A DNA stretch of 64,000 bases from Fluviicola sp. (GTDB lineage Bacteria; Bacteroidota; Bacteroidia; Flavobacteriales_D; Crocinitomicaceae). Positions 7,565-17,368 of the stretch are shown piece by piece. The stretch is from NCBI GenBank assembly GCA_002734065.2, contig NVXU02000015.1:40456-104455 (forward strand), read 5' to 3'. A program made the translations under genes and the position numbers. Position 1 is the stretch's first letter. Each line of letters opens with the position of its first letter. The notes under the pieces are model-generated. The model worked only from the letters and a program-made list of their open reading frames with translations. It made no database searches and had not been told where the DNA came from.

Positions 7565-10054
7565 TTACTTCTTTTTCTTCTTCTTCGCTGCCTTCTTTTT
7601 CTTCTTCGGTTTTTTCGCTTCAATCATTTTTTGCACTTCTTCTAAAGTTAATTTTTCCACTTTAAAAGTTTTGGGCAATTCGATTTTTAACTTCCCTTTT
7701 ACAATGTTAAAACGTCCCCAACGTGCTTTCTGAACAGAAATCCCTTCCTCTTCCCAGTTGTGAATCATTTTATCAATCTCTTTTTGCTTCTTCGCTTCGA
7801 TTAGTTCAACAATGTCGTCTTTGCTCAGGTTGTCAAAATCATATTTGCGATTGACGTTGATGAACAAATCGTTCCATTTAATAAAAGGACCAAATCGACC
7901 AGAACCTTTTTGCACCGGCAAACCTTCGTATTCTGCAACAGGCGCATCTGCTTTTTGCTTCTCAATGATTAATTCTGTTGCTCGTTCTAAATCAACGCCA
8001 CCCATGTCTTCATCCTTTGGGATGGAAACAAAAATATCGTTGTGTTTCACATAAGGTCCAAAACGACCTTGCGCTACAATTACCTCTTTTCCTTCAAATT
8101 CTCCCAAAGTTTTTGGAAATTTGAACAATTCCAGTGCTTCTTCCAATGTAATTGAGCCGATTGACTGTCCTGTTCGTAAAGAAGCAAATTTTGGTTTCTC
8201 ACCATCCGCTTCTTCATTTCCGATTTGAATCATCGGTCCAAAACGGCCAATTCTTGCAATCATTCTACGTCCAGACTCTGGGTCCGTTCCGATTTCTCTT
8301 TCTCCAGATGCTCTTTCAGAATTCTCTAGAGTATCCTCTACTCTTTCGTGAAAAGGAGTGTAGAAAGATTCAATCATTTGCGTCCATTCTTTCAATCCTT
8401 TTGCAATTTCATCAAATTCTTGCTCCACTTTTGCCGTGAAGTTGTATTCCATGATTTGCCCAAAATGTTCTACCAAGAAGTCTGTAACAACAATTCCGAT
8501 ATCAGTTGGACACAATTTATTTCTTTCCTTTCCAGTGATTTCTGAAAGTTCATTCTTTACATAATCACCGTTTGAAAGCACAAACTGCGTATAATTTCTT
8601 TTCGTACCGTCTTTTTCTGGTTTTTCAACGTAACCTCTTTTTTGGATGGTAGAAATAGTTGGTGCGTACGTAGATGGACGACCAATTCCAAGTTCCTCTA
8701 ATTTTTTCACCAAAGACGCCTCCACGTATCTTGCTGGTGGACGGCTAAATCGTTGCGTTACAGAAATATTATCAACCTGTACAGAATCGCCAGTTGCAAC
8801 GGCAGGCAATAATCCAGATGCGAATTCATTCTCACTGTCATCTACCGAAGTTTCCAAATAAACTTTTAAGAAACCTTCAAATTTGATTACTTCTCCTTTT
8901 GCAGAGAATGTTTCCTCCACTCCATTCGCATTGATTTTAATGGTTGTTCTTTCCAACTTTGCATCTGACATTTGCGAAGAAATTGCTCTCTTCCAAATTA
9001 AATCGTACAATTTTTCTTGGTCGCTTTCTGCGTTGATAGAATGCGTAGAAAAATCAGTTGGTCGTATCGCCTCGTGAGCTTCTTGTGCTCCTGAATTTTT
9101 GGTTTTATATTTCTGCTCATTGGAGAATTCTGAACCATACGCACGAGTAATTTCTGTTTTTGCTGCATCCAATGCTGTCTTAGAAAGATTCAAAGAATCC
9201 GTTCTCATATAGGTTATTCTCCCTGACTCATACAAACGTTGTGCAACAGACATTGTTCTCGAAACGGAGAATCCTAACTTAATACTTGCCTGTTGCTGCA
9301 AGGTTGAGGTTGTAAACGGAGCCACTGGTTTTTTAGTCGCTGGTTTCTTAGTAACATCTGATATATTAAAGGATGCATTTTTGCAAGAATCGAGAAAGCG
9401 AACAACATCCTCTTCTGATGTTAATTGCTTTGCAACCGTCGCATTGATGCGCCCCTTCTCGGTTTGGAAGATGGCAGTGATTTTGAAAAAAGTCTCAGAA
9501 TTAAAATTATTGATTTCTTTTTCTTTCTCTACAATCAAACGAACTGCCACTGATTGCACACGTCCTGCTGACAAACTTGGTCTCACTTTTCTCCACAAAA
9601 CTGGAGACAATTCGAACCCAACTAATCGATCTAATATTCGACGTGCTTGTTGTGCATCGACTAATTCTTTATTTATTTCTCTTGGAGATTCAATCGCTTT
9701 GAGAATTGCTCCTTTTGTAATTTCGTTGAACGTTATTCTTCGCGTTTCTTTCTTGTCTAAACCTAATGTTTCGTAAAGGTGCCAAGATATAGCTTCTCCT
9801 TCACGATCCTCATCCGTTGCGAGCCATACAACCTCTGCGGCCTTTGCTAACTTTCTTAATTCAGCAACAATTTGCTTCTTGTCTGGAGAGACTTCATATT
9901 TAGGTTTAAAATTATTTTCAATGTCAATCGCTTCTTTCTTGGCTAAATCTCTAACGTGGCCAAAACTGGACTTAACAACAAAATCTTTTCCTAAATACCC
10001 TTCTATGGTACTTGCTTTTGCTGGTGACTCGACAATTACTAAATTTTTAGCCAT
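7565..10054 (-). CDS. topA: DNA topoisomerase I (type IA)
   Basis: An 829-residue enzyme that relaxes negative supercoils by nicking one strand through a tyrosine. The Toprim domain starts at once (KNLVIVESPAKASTIEGYLG) and has the acidic triad ATDEDREGEA. The catalytic tyrosine is Tyr282 in GRITYMRTDS. The C-terminal third has topoisomerase C-terminal repeats (GRFGPMIQIG, GRFGPYVKHN, GRFGPFIKWN) without the zinc-finger cysteines of the E. coli enzyme, then a lysine-rich tail. The frame is open upstream to 10123, but MAKNLVIVES is the family start, and a -7-like TTATTTTG (10093-10100) lies inside the longer version. So 10054 is chosen. Confidence 0.96.
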   Translation of the reverse strand: MAKNLVIVESPAKASTIEGYLGKDFVVKSSFGHVRDLAKKEAIDIENNFKPKYEVSPDKKQIVAELRKLAKAAEVVWLATDEDREGEAISWHLYETLGLDKKETRRITFNEITKGAILKAIESPREINKELVDAQQARRILDRLVGFELSPVLWRKVRPSLSAGRVQSVAVRLIVEKEKEINNFNSETFFKITAIFQTEKGRINATVAKQLTSEEDVVRFLDSCKNASFNISDVTKKPATKKPVAPFTTSTLQQQASIKLGFSVSRTMSVAQRLYESGRITYMRTDSLNLSKTALDAAKTEITRAYGSEFSNEQKYKTKNSGAQEAHEAIRPTDFSTHSINAESDQEKLYDLIWKRAISSQMSDAKLERTTIKINANGVEETFSAKGEVIKFEGFLKVYLETSVDDSENEFASGLLPAVATGDSVQVDNISVTQRFSRPPARYVEASLVKKLEELGIGRPSTYAPTISTIQKRGYVEKPEKDGTKRNYTQFVLSNGDYVKNELSEITGKERNKLCPTDIGIVVTDFLVEHFGQIMEYNFTAKVEQEFDEIAKGLKEWTQMIESFYTPFHERVEDTLENSERASGEREIGTDPESGRRMIARIGRFGPMIQIGNEEADGEKPKFASLRTGQSIGSITLEEALELFKFPKTLGEFEGKEVIVAQGRFGPYVKHNDIFVSIPKDEDMGGVDLERATELIIEKQKADAPVAEYEGLPVQKGSGRFGPFIKWNDLFINVNRKYDFDNLSKDDIVELIEAKKQKEIDKMIHNWEEEGISVQKARWGRFNIVKGKLKIELPKTFKVEKLTLEEVQKMIEAKKPKKKKKAAKKKKKK

Positions 10055-10370
10055 ACTATTATCTATTGTTTGAAACGCAATCTTTATCGGTGCAAAATAA
10101 GAGGTTTTAAATTCAATAAGCAATGATTTAGGGGAAGTATTTTTTTTAGACCTTAGTTTAAGAAGGAAGAAGTTAAGAAGTTAAGAAGTTAAGAAGAAAG
10201 AAATCAAGTCGTCAATTTAAGCGGTTTTGAATACGGTTATCTCTTGAATTTATTGGAGAACGTCCCTTTTCAAAGAAAAACTTTCGTATTCTTAACTTCT
10301 TAACTTCTTCCTTCTTAACTCCTATATTTAAAACCACACATAAATCTAATCTTTTTTTAATGACTGCCAT
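10055..10370. repeat. topA-miaB spacer with perfect 30-bp inverted repeats made of AGTTAAGA units
   Basis: No gene is seen. Two arms of 30 bases (10158-10187 and 10289-10318) are perfect reverse complements separated by 101 bases. Each arm is largely a simple repeat of AAGTTAAG, which continues to about 10197 on the left. The arrangement resembles a small palindromic element or a very large hairpin between two divergent genes. A candidate topA -7 box (TTATTTTG, minus strand) sits at 10093-10100. Confidence 0.75.
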
Positions 10371-10401
10371 TTTGACACCCTCTACTTTTTCACTATCTTC
10401 G
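10371..10401 (+). promoter_or_regulatory. Promoter of the miaB operon
   Basis: TTTG (10371-10374), a 19-base spacer and TATCTTCG (10394-10401) match the Bacteroidota housekeeping promoter (TTTG, about 19 bases, TAnnTTTG). Transcription would start near 10408, leaving a leader of about 14 bases before the miaB ATG. It is the clearest promoter in the window. Confidence 0.7.
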
Positions 10402-10421
10402 CAGACTGAATTTAAGAATTA

Positions 10422-11876
10422 ATGAGCGAAAAGATAGATTTGCATCAACAATTAGACGAATCGAGGCAAGGAGAAGCAATTACATTGCAAAAAAATTCTA
10501 CTGCGAACGGAAAGAAACTTTTCTTGGAGAGTTACGGGTGCGCTATGAATTTTTCTGACAGCGAAGTTGTTGCGTCTATATTAATAGGACAAGGTTATTC
10601 TACCACAACGGACGAACACGAAGCCGATATTATCCTAATTAATACCTGTTCTATTCGTGAGAATGCAGAAACTCGGGTTAGAAAACGCTTGGAGAATTTC
10701 AAAAACCGAAAAAAAAGACAACCTGGATTAATTGTCGGAGTGTTAGGATGCATGGCGGAGCGCTTGAAAAAAAACTTGCTCGAAGAAGAAAAATTGGTTG
10801 ACATTGTTGCCGGTCCAGATTCTTACAGAGACTTGCCCAACTTGATTATTGAGGTTGAAGGCGGACAAAAAGCAGTAAATGTTTTGCTTTCTCGCGATGA
10901 GACCTATGCAGACATTTCTCCCGTTCGTTTGGACCAAAAAGGAGTAACTTCATTTGTGTCAATCACCAGAGGTTGCGACAACATGTGCTCATTCTGCGTG
11001 GTTCCTTTTACAAGAGGGAGAGAACGTTCGAGAGACCCAAAAACGATTTACAAAGAATGCGAAGAATTATTCAGCAACGGCTATAGAGAGGTTACTTTAT
11101 TGGGTCAGAATGTTGATTCTTACCGTTGGAACATGACCTCGAAGGGTGAAATTAAAAATGAGAAAGAAGAAACCGTTAATTTTGCTCAATTAATGCAAAT
11201 GGTAGCGAAAATCTCTCCTGATATGAGAATTCGATTTTCGACTTCGCACCCCAAAGATATGTCCGATGAAGTGCTCGAAGTGATTGCTGCAAACGATAAT
11301 ATTTGCAACTACATTCACTTGCCCATTCAGTCAGGAAATTCTGATGTTCTGAAAAGAATGAACCGAGGTTATACCAGAGAATGGTATTTGGAAAGAATTA
11401 AAAAAATTCGTGAAATTATTCCGAATTGTGCTATTACAACTGATATTATCACTGGATTCTGCAATGAAACGGATGAAGAACACGCAGACACAATTTCAAT
11501 CATGAAAGAAGTGCAGTGGGATTTTGCCTACATGTATAAATATTCTGAGCGACCAAAAACCTTAGCAGAAAGACGTTTTGAGGACGATGTTCCAGAGAAA
11601 GTGAAAGGAAGTCGACTGACAGAGGTCATTGATTTGCAACAAGCCAATGCCTTGGTGATTAACAAGCGCAAAATTGGCGAAATTTACAAAGTCTTGGTCG
11701 AAGGTAGGTCCAAACGTTCTGAAGATTTCATGGATGGAAGAAATGAGCACAACACCAAGGTTGTTTTTCCGAAAGGAGATTTTGGGAAATGTGATTACGT
11801 AATGGTAAAAATTAATGATTGCACAACAGCAACGCTTTTAGGAGAGGTTGTTGAGGTTTGCAAGGCATCAAAATAA
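10422..11876 (+). CDS. miaB: tRNA-2-methylthio-N6-dimethylallyladenosine synthase MiaB
   Basis: A 484-residue radical-SAM methylthiotransferase that modifies i6A at position 37 of tRNA. The N-terminal UPF0004 domain (from about residue 33, [16 protein letters not shown]) supplies three cluster cysteines (YGCAMN, NTCSIRE, LGCMAER). The radical-SAM motif is [20 protein letters not shown], and a TRAM domain closes the protein. The motif pattern favours MiaB over the RimO or MtaB paralogues. First gene of a tight plus-strand operon; the next gene follows after 6 bases. Confidence 0.96.
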   Translation: MSEKIDLHQQLDESRQGEAITLQKNSTANGKKLFLESYGCAMNFSDSEVVASILIGQGYSTTTDEHEADIILINTCSIRENAETRVRKRLENFKNRKKRQPGLIVGVLGCMAERLKKNLLEEEKLVDIVAGPDSYRDLPNLIIEVEGGQKAVNVLLSRDETYADISPVRLDQKGVTSFVSITRGCDNMCSFCVVPFTRGRERSRDPKTIYKECEELFSNGYREVTLLGQNVDSYRWNMTSKGEIKNEKEETVNFAQLMQMVAKISPDMRIRFSTSHPKDMSDEVLEVIAANDNICNYIHLPIQSGNSDVLKRMNRGYTREWYLERIKKIREIIPNCAITTDIITGFCNETDEEHADTISIMKEVQWDFAYMYKYSERPKTLAERRFEDDVPEKVKGSRLTEVIDLQQANALVINKRKIGEIYKVLVEGRSKRSEDFMDGRNEHNTKVVFPKGDFGKCDYVMVKINDCTTATLLGEVVEVCKASK

Positions 11877-11882
11877 TTAAAA

Positions 11883-13115
11883 ATGGAATTACAACAAATA
11901 AAACAACGTTTTGGCATCATTGGAAATGCTCCCATGCTTAATCGAGCATTAGAGGTTGCTGCGCAGGTTGCACCGACTGATATTTCTGTTTTGGTCACTG
12001 GAGAAAGTGGAACAGGGAAGGAAATCATTCCGCAAGTGATTCATCAATTGAGTCCAAGAAAGCACAATGAATACATTGCTGTCAATTGCGGTGCTATTCC
12101 GGAAGGAACGATTGATTCTGAGCTCTTCGGACACGAAAAAGGCTCGTTTACGGGTGCAAGTGGCAGTCGAAAAGGTTATTTTGAGGTTGCCGACGGCGGA
12201 ACTATCTTCTTGGATGAAGTTGCAGAATTGCCTTTGCAAACCCAAGTTCGCTTGTTGCGAGTGTTGGAAACAGGCGAATTTATAAAAGTCGGTTCTTCAA
12301 GACCGATTAAGACTGATGTTCGAATTATTGCTGCCACCAACGAAAATATTCAGCAAGCAATTGCCAATGGAAAATTCAGAGAAGACCTTTATTATCGATT
12401 GAGCACCGTTCCGATTGCTTTGCCTCCATTGAGAAAGCGAAAAGAGGACATTCATTTATTGTTTAGGAAATTTGCGAATGATTTTGGAGAAAAATACAGG
12501 ATGCCAGCCGTTCGTTTGACGGAAGATGCTATTCAGTTACTCAATAATTACACCTGGCCGGGGAATATTCGCCAATTGAAAAATTTAGTGGAGCAAACTT
12601 CTGTTATTGGAACCTCTAGAGAAATAAGTGCCGCAGAATTGATAGAATATTTGCCTAAAAAAATGGATTTAAGTCCTGCGTTGATTAGTGACAGCAAAGA
12701 AGGTATCAACGAAAGAGAATTGATGTACAAATTTCTTTTCGATATGAAAAAAGATCTCAATGACTTGAAAAAATTAGTTTTAGAGGTTGCCAACAACGCA
12801 AATGTGAATCTCAGTCAAGACCAAGCGAGCATGGTCAATCGCTTTTCCAGTGATATTCAACCTGAAAGCACGACTAAGATGCTTCCGGCAGCATCTTCGG
12901 AGGAGACTTTCTCCCATTCTTCCAATGCACCAGTAGATAATTTTCAAGTGCACGAGGAAGTTGAAGAATCACTGTCTTTGGAGGATAGAGAAAAAGAATT
13001 GATTCAAAAAGCGTTGATTAAGCACAAAAGCAAGCGAAAATATGCCGCTGCAGAGCTAGGAATAAGCGAGAGAACGTTGTATAGAAAGATAAAAGAATAT
13101 AACTTAGCCGAATAA
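11883..13115 (+). CDS. Sigma-54-dependent transcriptional activator without receiver domain
   Basis: A 410-residue regulator made of an AAA+ sigma-54-interaction domain (about residues 10-240; Walker A GESGTGKE, L1 loop GSFTGA, Walker B GGTIFLDEVAEL) and a C-terminal Fis-type helix-turn-helix (KRKYAAAELGISERTLYRKI). There is no N-terminal receiver or GAF domain, so activity must be controlled by expression or partners. The contact loop is GSFTGA rather than GAFTGA. It is embedded between miaB and lptE, an arrangement I recognise from other Bacteroidota. Its stop overlaps the next ATG by one base. Confidence 0.93.
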   Translation: MELQQIKQRFGIIGNAPMLNRALEVAAQVAPTDISVLVTGESGTGKEIIPQVIHQLSPRKHNEYIAVNCGAIPEGTIDSELFGHEKGSFTGASGSRKGYFEVADGGTIFLDEVAELPLQTQVRLLRVLETGEFIKVGSSRPIKTDVRIIAATNENIQQAIANGKFREDLYYRLSTVPIALPPLRKRKEDIHLLFRKFANDFGEKYRMPAVRLTEDAIQLLNNYTWPGNIRQLKNLVEQTSVIGTSREISAAELIEYLPKKMDLSPALISDSKEGINERELMYKFLFDMKKDLNDLKKLVLEVANNANVNLSQDQASMVNRFSSDIQPESTTKMLPAASSEETFSHSSNAPVDNFQVHEEVEESLSLEDREKELIQKALIKHKSKRKYAAAELGISERTLYRKIKEYNLAE

Positions 13116-13621
13116 TGAAATTAGTTGTTGCCATCCTATCTGTCATTTTGCTTTCGAGTTGCTGGCCAAAGAGCGTCTCGTTTGTGGATGGCTCTATGCC
13201 CGAAGATTGGGAAATATTCTTCGTAAACAACCTCACAAACAATGCTCCTAACACGCCAGTTAGTTATGCGGCAACACTTTCTGAAGACATAAGAGATGGC
13301 GTTCAAAACAGAACTAGATTAAAAATTGGGACAAGTGTTGAGGATGCACAAGTTGAAATTGACGGTACGATTAACAGTTACTCCATTACGCCAATTGCTT
13401 TGCAAGACGGAGACAATGCCGATCAGAATAGATTGACCGTCTCTGTTAAGTTTGATATTTTCATCAATGCGGCAGAAGAAGACCAAATGACTTTGTTGAG
13501 CACTCGTTTCATTGATTATGATGCCAATACTGACTTAGCAACCGTAGAATCTCAATTTTTAACAGAAGTTAATGAGCAAATTATTCAAGATTTAATCAAT
13601 AAATTGCTTTCTAACTGGTAA
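13115..13621 (+). CDS. lptE: LptE-like LPS-assembly lipoprotein
   Basis: A 168-residue lipoprotein with the lipobox LLSSC (Cys16). The body has the LptE pattern: a strand at SVSFVDGS, a family-like N.A......Y...L...IRD segment ([20 protein letters not shown]), a beta sheet ([20 protein letters not shown]) and an amphipathic C-terminal helix. LptE plugs the LptD barrel that inserts lipopolysaccharide in the outer membrane. It overlaps its neighbours by one base on each side, so translation is probably coupled. Assignment combines the weakly conserved sequence with the operon context. Confidence 0.82.
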   Translation: MKLVVAILSVILLSSCWPKSVSFVDGSMPEDWEIFFVNNLTNNAPNTPVSYAATLSEDIRDGVQNRTRLKIGTSVEDAQVEIDGTINSYSITPIALQDGDNADQNRLTVSVKFDIFINAAEEDQMTLLSTRFIDYDANTDLATVESQFLTEVNEQIIQDLINKLLSNW

Positions 13622-14628
13622 TGGTAGGTTTGGCAGACATAGCAACTAAAATTACGATTCCTTCAAAGGTGGCGGTCACTGATTTTGAAAGTTTGGCAGA
13701 ATACGCCAATAAATATCCTTATTCGCAACTGTTTTCAATTCTGTATTTGAAGGGATTAAAAGGAGCATCTGATGTTCGTTTTGAAGAAGAATTGGAAAAG
13801 CATTCTTATCGAATTTCGGATAGGGCGAGATTGTATGAGTTGATTAGTGAGGAGGGAGAAAGAGAGAAGAGCAAGAGTTTAGAGCAAGAGTCTGGAGTGG
13901 AGAGCAAGTTGATTAGTGAGGAGGAGGAGATTGATAATTTGGAAGAAAGTACGGGCATTTTGGAAGAAAGTACGGGCAAGTCGCGACTTGCCCGTACTGA
14001 AATTCCAAAAGAGGAAATTCCAAAAGAAGAAGAGAATTCTCAAATAGTTGAAGAAAATAGAAGCATTCTTCCCGAGATTGAAATTGAGCAAGAAAAAACG
14101 CAAGATTTGGTGGATGAAACCATTCTTCAGCATGCAATTTCTGCTAATTATCAGCTTTCTGAGCTAAATAGTGAAGAAAAAAGGGCTTTGGAAGAAAAAA
14201 ATATTTCTAAAGAAATTATAGCCGAAGAAATCCCTGAAATTAAGCCTATAGAAATCGCAATTGATACCAAGCAATCGTTTAATTCTTGGTTGGACACCAA
14301 CAGTAATTATACGAAAAGTGATAATCACTCCAAACTCGCAATAATAGACCTAGTAAGTGACTCAGAGGCGAGCAAAGAAAAAGAAGCCCTGTTTGGAGAG
14401 GTGAAAAAAGAAAAGACAGCCTTCTTCTCCCCTACTCAAAAAGCCAAAGAAAGCTTGGATGAAAACACCTTGCCGGTGAGTGAAACTTTGGCTAAAATTT
14501 ATGCTTTACAAGGCAATTTTCCGAAGGCAATTTCAGCTTATCATCAATTAAGTTTGAATAATCCAGAAAAAAAGATTTTCTTTGCAATCCGAATTAAAGA
14601 ATTAGAAAAAAAATTAAACAATAAATAA
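13621..14628 (+). CDS. Hypothetical protein with acidic linker and TPR-like C-terminus
   Basis: A 335-residue protein of unknown function. Residues 1-75 form a compact N-terminal region ([20 protein letters not shown]). Residues about 80-270 are a low-complexity Glu/Ile/Lys linker. The last 50 residues look like one or two TPR helix pairs ([20 protein letters not shown]). There is no signal peptide. Within the linker, 13938-13978 is a 21-base direct duplication, and 13969-13998 is a perfect 30-base palindrome read in frame as [10 protein letters not shown], apparently an inserted repeat element. The gene sits between lptE and secG and abuts secG without a gap. Confidence 0.8.
   Translation: MVGLADIATKITIPSKVAVTDFESLAEYANKYPYSQLFSILYLKGLKGASDVRFEEELEKHSYRISDRARLYELISEEGEREKSKSLEQESGVESKLISEEEEIDNLEESTGILEESTGKSRLARTEIPKEEIPKEEENSQIVEENRSILPEIEIEQEKTQDLVDETILQHAISANYQLSELNSEEKRALEEKNISKEIIAEEIPEIKPIEIAIDTKQSFNSWLDTNSNYTKSDNHSKLAIIDLVSDSEASKEKEALFGEVKKEKTAFFSPTQKAKESLDENTLPVSETLAKIYALQGNFPKAISAYHQLSLNNPEKKIFFAIRIKELEKKLNNK
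13969..13998. repeat. Perfect 30-bp palindrome inside a coding region
   Basis: The left half is AGTACGGGCAAGTCG and the right half its exact reverse complement, with no loop. It is preceded by a partial tandem copy (GAAAGTACGGGC at 13945 and 13966). The composition is much richer in G and C than the surrounding linker, and the length (30) keeps the frame open. Confidence 0.85.
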
Positions 14629-14958
14629 ATGGTAGGATTATTTTCAGTTATCATCATTATCGCAAGTATCTTATTGATTTTTGTGGTCTTCGTTCAAAAT
14701 CCAAAAGGTGGCGGATTAAGTTCTGACTTTGGTGCAGCATCTCAATTGGGAGGCGTGCAAAAAACGAATGAGTTTATTGACAAAGCAACGTGGTCGTTGG
14801 CAGGAATTATTGCTGTTTTGAGTATTGTCATGACGTTAAAAATGAAAAGCCCTGAACGCGTAGTGAAAGATAAAACGCAAGACACGACAGAGCAAGCACC
14901 TGACGGAGGACAAGCACCTGACAACGGTGGACAAAAAACTCCTGCAAATGGAGGTTAA
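14629..14958 (+). CDS. secG: Preprotein translocase subunit SecG
   Basis: A 109-residue inner-membrane protein with two transmembrane helices (about residues 3-22 and 53-69) joined by the signature FVQNPKGGGLSSDFG. The tail is hydrophilic and rich in Gly, Pro and Asp. SecG assists SecYE during export. The start codon directly follows the stop of the upstream gene, making it the last gene of the miaB operon; a strong terminator follows after 43 bases. Confidence 0.95.
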   Translation: MVGLFSVIIIIASILLIFVVFVQNPKGGGLSSDFGAASQLGGVQKTNEFIDKATWSLAGIIAVLSIVMTLKMKSPERVVKDKTQDTTEQAPDGGQAPDNGGQKTPANGG

Positions 14959-15001
14959 TTGTTCGTAATCCATCCTAGATGGAATTCAACAACTTATTCA
15001 A

Positions 15002-15036
15002 AATGTCAGTATGTCATTCATACTGACATTTTTTTT
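15002..15036 (+). terminator. Intrinsic terminator after secG
   Basis: A perfect 12-base stem (AATGTCAGTATG, 15002-15013, paired with 15019-15030) with a 5-base loop is followed directly by T6 (eight T including the end of the stem). It closes the miaB-secG operon and separates it from groES. Confidence 0.9.
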
Positions 15037-15069
15037 GCCCTAAACTGTTATTCTGTCGGGAAAAATGAA

Positions 15070-15086
15070 TTGGCACAGATTTCGTG
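15070..15086 (+). promoter_or_regulatory. Possible sigma-54-like element upstream of groES
   Basis: TTGGCACAGATTTCGTG contains a perfect -24 half (TGGCAC) but the -12 half is CGT where TGC would be expected at the right spacing. It lies about 40 bases before the groES ATG. Given the sigma-54 activator encoded nearby it is worth recording, but it may be coincidence. Confidence 0.25.
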
Positions 15087-15126
15087 CACTTAATTAAAAT
15101 TAATAATCACAAAAAAGTAAAGATAT

Positions 15127-15402
15127 ATGGCAATCACATTCAAACCATTAGCGGATAGAGTTTTGATAGAACCTGCTCCAGCAGAAATGAAAACTGCAAG
15201 CGGAATTATCATTCCTGATTCTGCAAAAGAAAAACCATTGCAAGGCAAAATTGTTGCCGTTGGTAATGGGAAAGTAGATGAACCAATGACTGTTAAAGTT
15301 GGAGATGCTGTTCTTTATGGACAATATTCAGGTACAGAAATAAAATTAGACGGTTCTGATTATTTGATTATGAGAGAAGCGGATATTTATGGAGTGTTTT
15401 AG
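15127..15402 (+). CDS. groES: Co-chaperonin GroES
   Basis: A 91-residue Hsp10 ring subunit. It begins [18 protein letters not shown], has a mobile loop around residues 20-32 ([15 protein letters not shown]), and ends with [14 protein letters not shown], all typical. It caps GroEL during ATP-driven folding. groEL follows after 83 bases that contain a 9-base tandem repeat. No CIRCE element is seen upstream. Confidence 0.98.
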   Translation: MAITFKPLADRVLIEPAPAEMKTASGIIIPDSAKEKPLQGKIVAVGNGKVDEPMTVKVGDAVLYGQYSGTEIKLDGSDYLIMREADIYGVF

Positions 15403-15418
15403 GAGTAAAAAGAATATT

Positions 15419-15471
15419 AGAAGTTAGAGAAGTTAGAGAAGTTAGAGAAGTTAGAGAAGTTAGAGAAGTTA
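15419..15471. repeat. 9-bp tandem repeat between groES and groEL
   Basis: The unit AGAAGTTAG is repeated five times exactly (15419-15463), followed by a partial sixth copy. It ends about 15 bases before the groEL ATG, so it would form a purine-rich leader in the groESL messenger. The unit resembles the AAGTTAAG repeats at 10158-10197. Confidence 0.9.
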
Positions 15472-15485
15472 AGAAATAAAAAAAA

Positions 15486-17123
15486 ATGGGAAAAGAAATA
15501 TTATTTGACGTAGAAGCAAGAGACAAACTGAAAGCAGGTGTCGATGCGTTAGCAAATGCGGTGAAAGTTACATTGGGACCAAAAGGTCGTAACGTCATTA
15601 TTGGACGAAAATTCGGAGCACCTCAAATTACAAAAGATGGTGTATCCGTAGCCAAAGAAATTGAATTGAAAGACCCTATCGAAGACATGGGAGCACAAAT
15701 GGTGAAGGAAGTTGCATCGAAAACAGCAGATATTGCTGGAGACGGAACAACGACTGCAACTGTTCTTGCACAGGCAATTATTGGTGCAGGTTTAAAGAAT
15801 GTTGCAGCTGGAGCTAATCCAATGGATTTAAAACGAGGAATTGATAAAGCAGTTACTGACATCGTTAAGAACTTGAAAAAACTTTCTAAAGAAGTTGGTT
15901 CTGACAATGCTAAAATCAAGCAAATTGCCTCTATTTCTGCCAATAATGACGAAACAATAGGTGCGTTGATTGCTGAAGCGATGAAAGTCGTTGGAAATGA
16001 CGGTGTAATTACTGTTGAAGAAGCGAAAGGAACTGAAACTGAGGTTAGAACGGTTGAGGGAATGCAATTCGATAGAGGTTATCTTTCTCCATACTTTGTT
16101 ACTAATACGGAGAAAATGATTTCAGAAATGGAGAACCCAATGATTCTTATTTATGATAAGAAAATCTCCAGTATGAAAGAATTACTTCCTGTTTTGGAGC
16201 CCGTTGCTCAAACAGGAAAACCATTTTTAATCATAGCAGAAGACATTGATGGTGAAGCGCTCGCAACCTTGGTTGTGAACAGAATTAGAGGTTCACTGAA
16301 AATTGCGGCTGTTAAAGCTCCAGGATTCGGTGATAGAAGAAAGGCAATGTTGGAAGATTTGGCTATTCTTACTGGAGGTCAAGTTATTTCTGAAGAAAGA
16401 GGTTTGACGTTGGAGAATACGACATTAGACATGCTAGGTACCGCTGAAAAAGTTGAAATTGATAAAGACAACACAACTATTATCAATGGAGCTGGTCGCA
16501 AAGATGACATCAAAGCAAGAGTAGGACAAATTAGAGCTCAAATTGAAGCTTCAACGTCAGACTACGACAAAGAAAAAATGCAAGAACGCTTGGCTAAATT
16601 AGCTGGGGGAGTTGCCGTTCTCTATGTTGGAGCACCAACAGAGGTTGAAATGAAGGAGAAGAAAGACAGAGTTGATGATGCACTTGCTGCAACAAGAGCT
16701 GCTGTTGAGGAAGGAATTGTACCTGGTGGTGGAATAGCATTGATTCGTGCTTTGAAGACTATCGATAAAGTAAAAGGAGAAAACGAAGACGAAATGACCG
16801 GTATTGCTATCGTAAAGAGAGCCGTTGAAGAACCATTGCGCCAGATTATAGAGAATTGTGGTGGTGAAGGAGCTGTGATTGTACAAAAAGTGAAAGAAGG
16901 CAAAGATGACTTCGGTTACAACGCAAGAACGGAAACGTATGACAATCTTTATTCGGCTGGAGTTGTTGATCCAACAAAGGTCACAAGAATTGCCATTGAG
17001 AATGCGGCATCTATTGCTTCTATGTTACTGACAACAGAATGCGTAATTGCAGATGAGCCAATTGATGAGTCGGCAGCGGCAATGGGCGGAGGAATGCCAG
17101 GTGGAATGCCAGGGATGATGTAG
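15486..17123 (+). CDS. groEL: Chaperonin GroEL
   Basis: A 545-residue Hsp60 subunit. It has [13 protein letters not shown] near the start, the nucleotide-binding [12 protein letters not shown], the apical-domain segment [16 protein letters not shown], and the glycine-methionine tail [11 protein letters not shown]. It forms the double ring that works with GroES. Length is normal for the family and nothing is unusual in the sequence. Second gene of the groESL unit; two terminator-like hairpins follow. Confidence 0.99.
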   Translation: MGKEILFDVEARDKLKAGVDALANAVKVTLGPKGRNVIIGRKFGAPQITKDGVSVAKEIELKDPIEDMGAQMVKEVASKTADIAGDGTTTATVLAQAIIGAGLKNVAAGANPMDLKRGIDKAVTDIVKNLKKLSKEVGSDNAKIKQIASISANNDETIGALIAEAMKVVGNDGVITVEEAKGTETEVRTVEGMQFDRGYLSPYFVTNTEKMISEMENPMILIYDKKISSMKELLPVLEPVAQTGKPFLIIAEDIDGEALATLVVNRIRGSLKIAAVKAPGFGDRRKAMLEDLAILTGGQVISEERGLTLENTTLDMLGTAEKVEIDKDNTTIINGAGRKDDIKARVGQIRAQIEASTSDYDKEKMQERLAKLAGGVAVLYVGAPTEVEMKEKKDRVDDALAATRAAVEEGIVPGGGIALIRALKTIDKVKGENEDEMTGIAIVKRAVEEPLRQIIENCGGEGAVIVQKVKEGKDDFGYNARTETYDNLYSAGVVDPTKVTRIAIENAASIASMLLTTECVIADEPIDESAAAMGGGMPGGMPGMM

Positions 17124-17258
17124 GTTTCGACATTTCGAGTACCTCAATGTTCCTTACCTACATTCGAGAGCCTCAGTGTACTCAACCTACAATTAAGTGT
17201 TTTAAGATATTAATTGTTATGAGCATTGAGGCTCTCGAAATGCGATTAAAAGAGTATA

Positions 17259-17285
17259 AAGGGCCGTTTACGGACGGTTCTTTTT
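17259..17285 (+). terminator. Intrinsic terminator of groESL
   Basis: A nine-pair stem with two G-T pairs (AAGGGCCGT, 17259-17267, with ACGGTTCTT, 17274-17282) and a six-base loop is followed by a T run. It is 135 bases after the groEL stop. Confidence 0.6.
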
Positions 17286-17337
17286 CCGTTTCTATTTTCC
17301 CGACTTGTTCGGATAAATAGAACGACTATATAGAAGG

Positions 17338-17368
17338 AAACTTCTCGAGAAATCGGGGAGTTTTTTTT
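17338..17368 (+). terminator. Second terminator-like hairpin before the histidine kinase gene
   Basis: AAACTTCTC (17338-17346) pairs with GGGGAGTTT (17355-17363), with three G-T pairs and an 8-base loop, and runs into T8. It would stop read-through from groEL about 30 bases before the kinase ATG. Confidence 0.6.

Noticed and set aside
10055..10123. Longer N-terminus of topA
   Set aside because: The added 23 residues do not fit the family start MAKNLVIVES, and a promoter-like box lies inside them.
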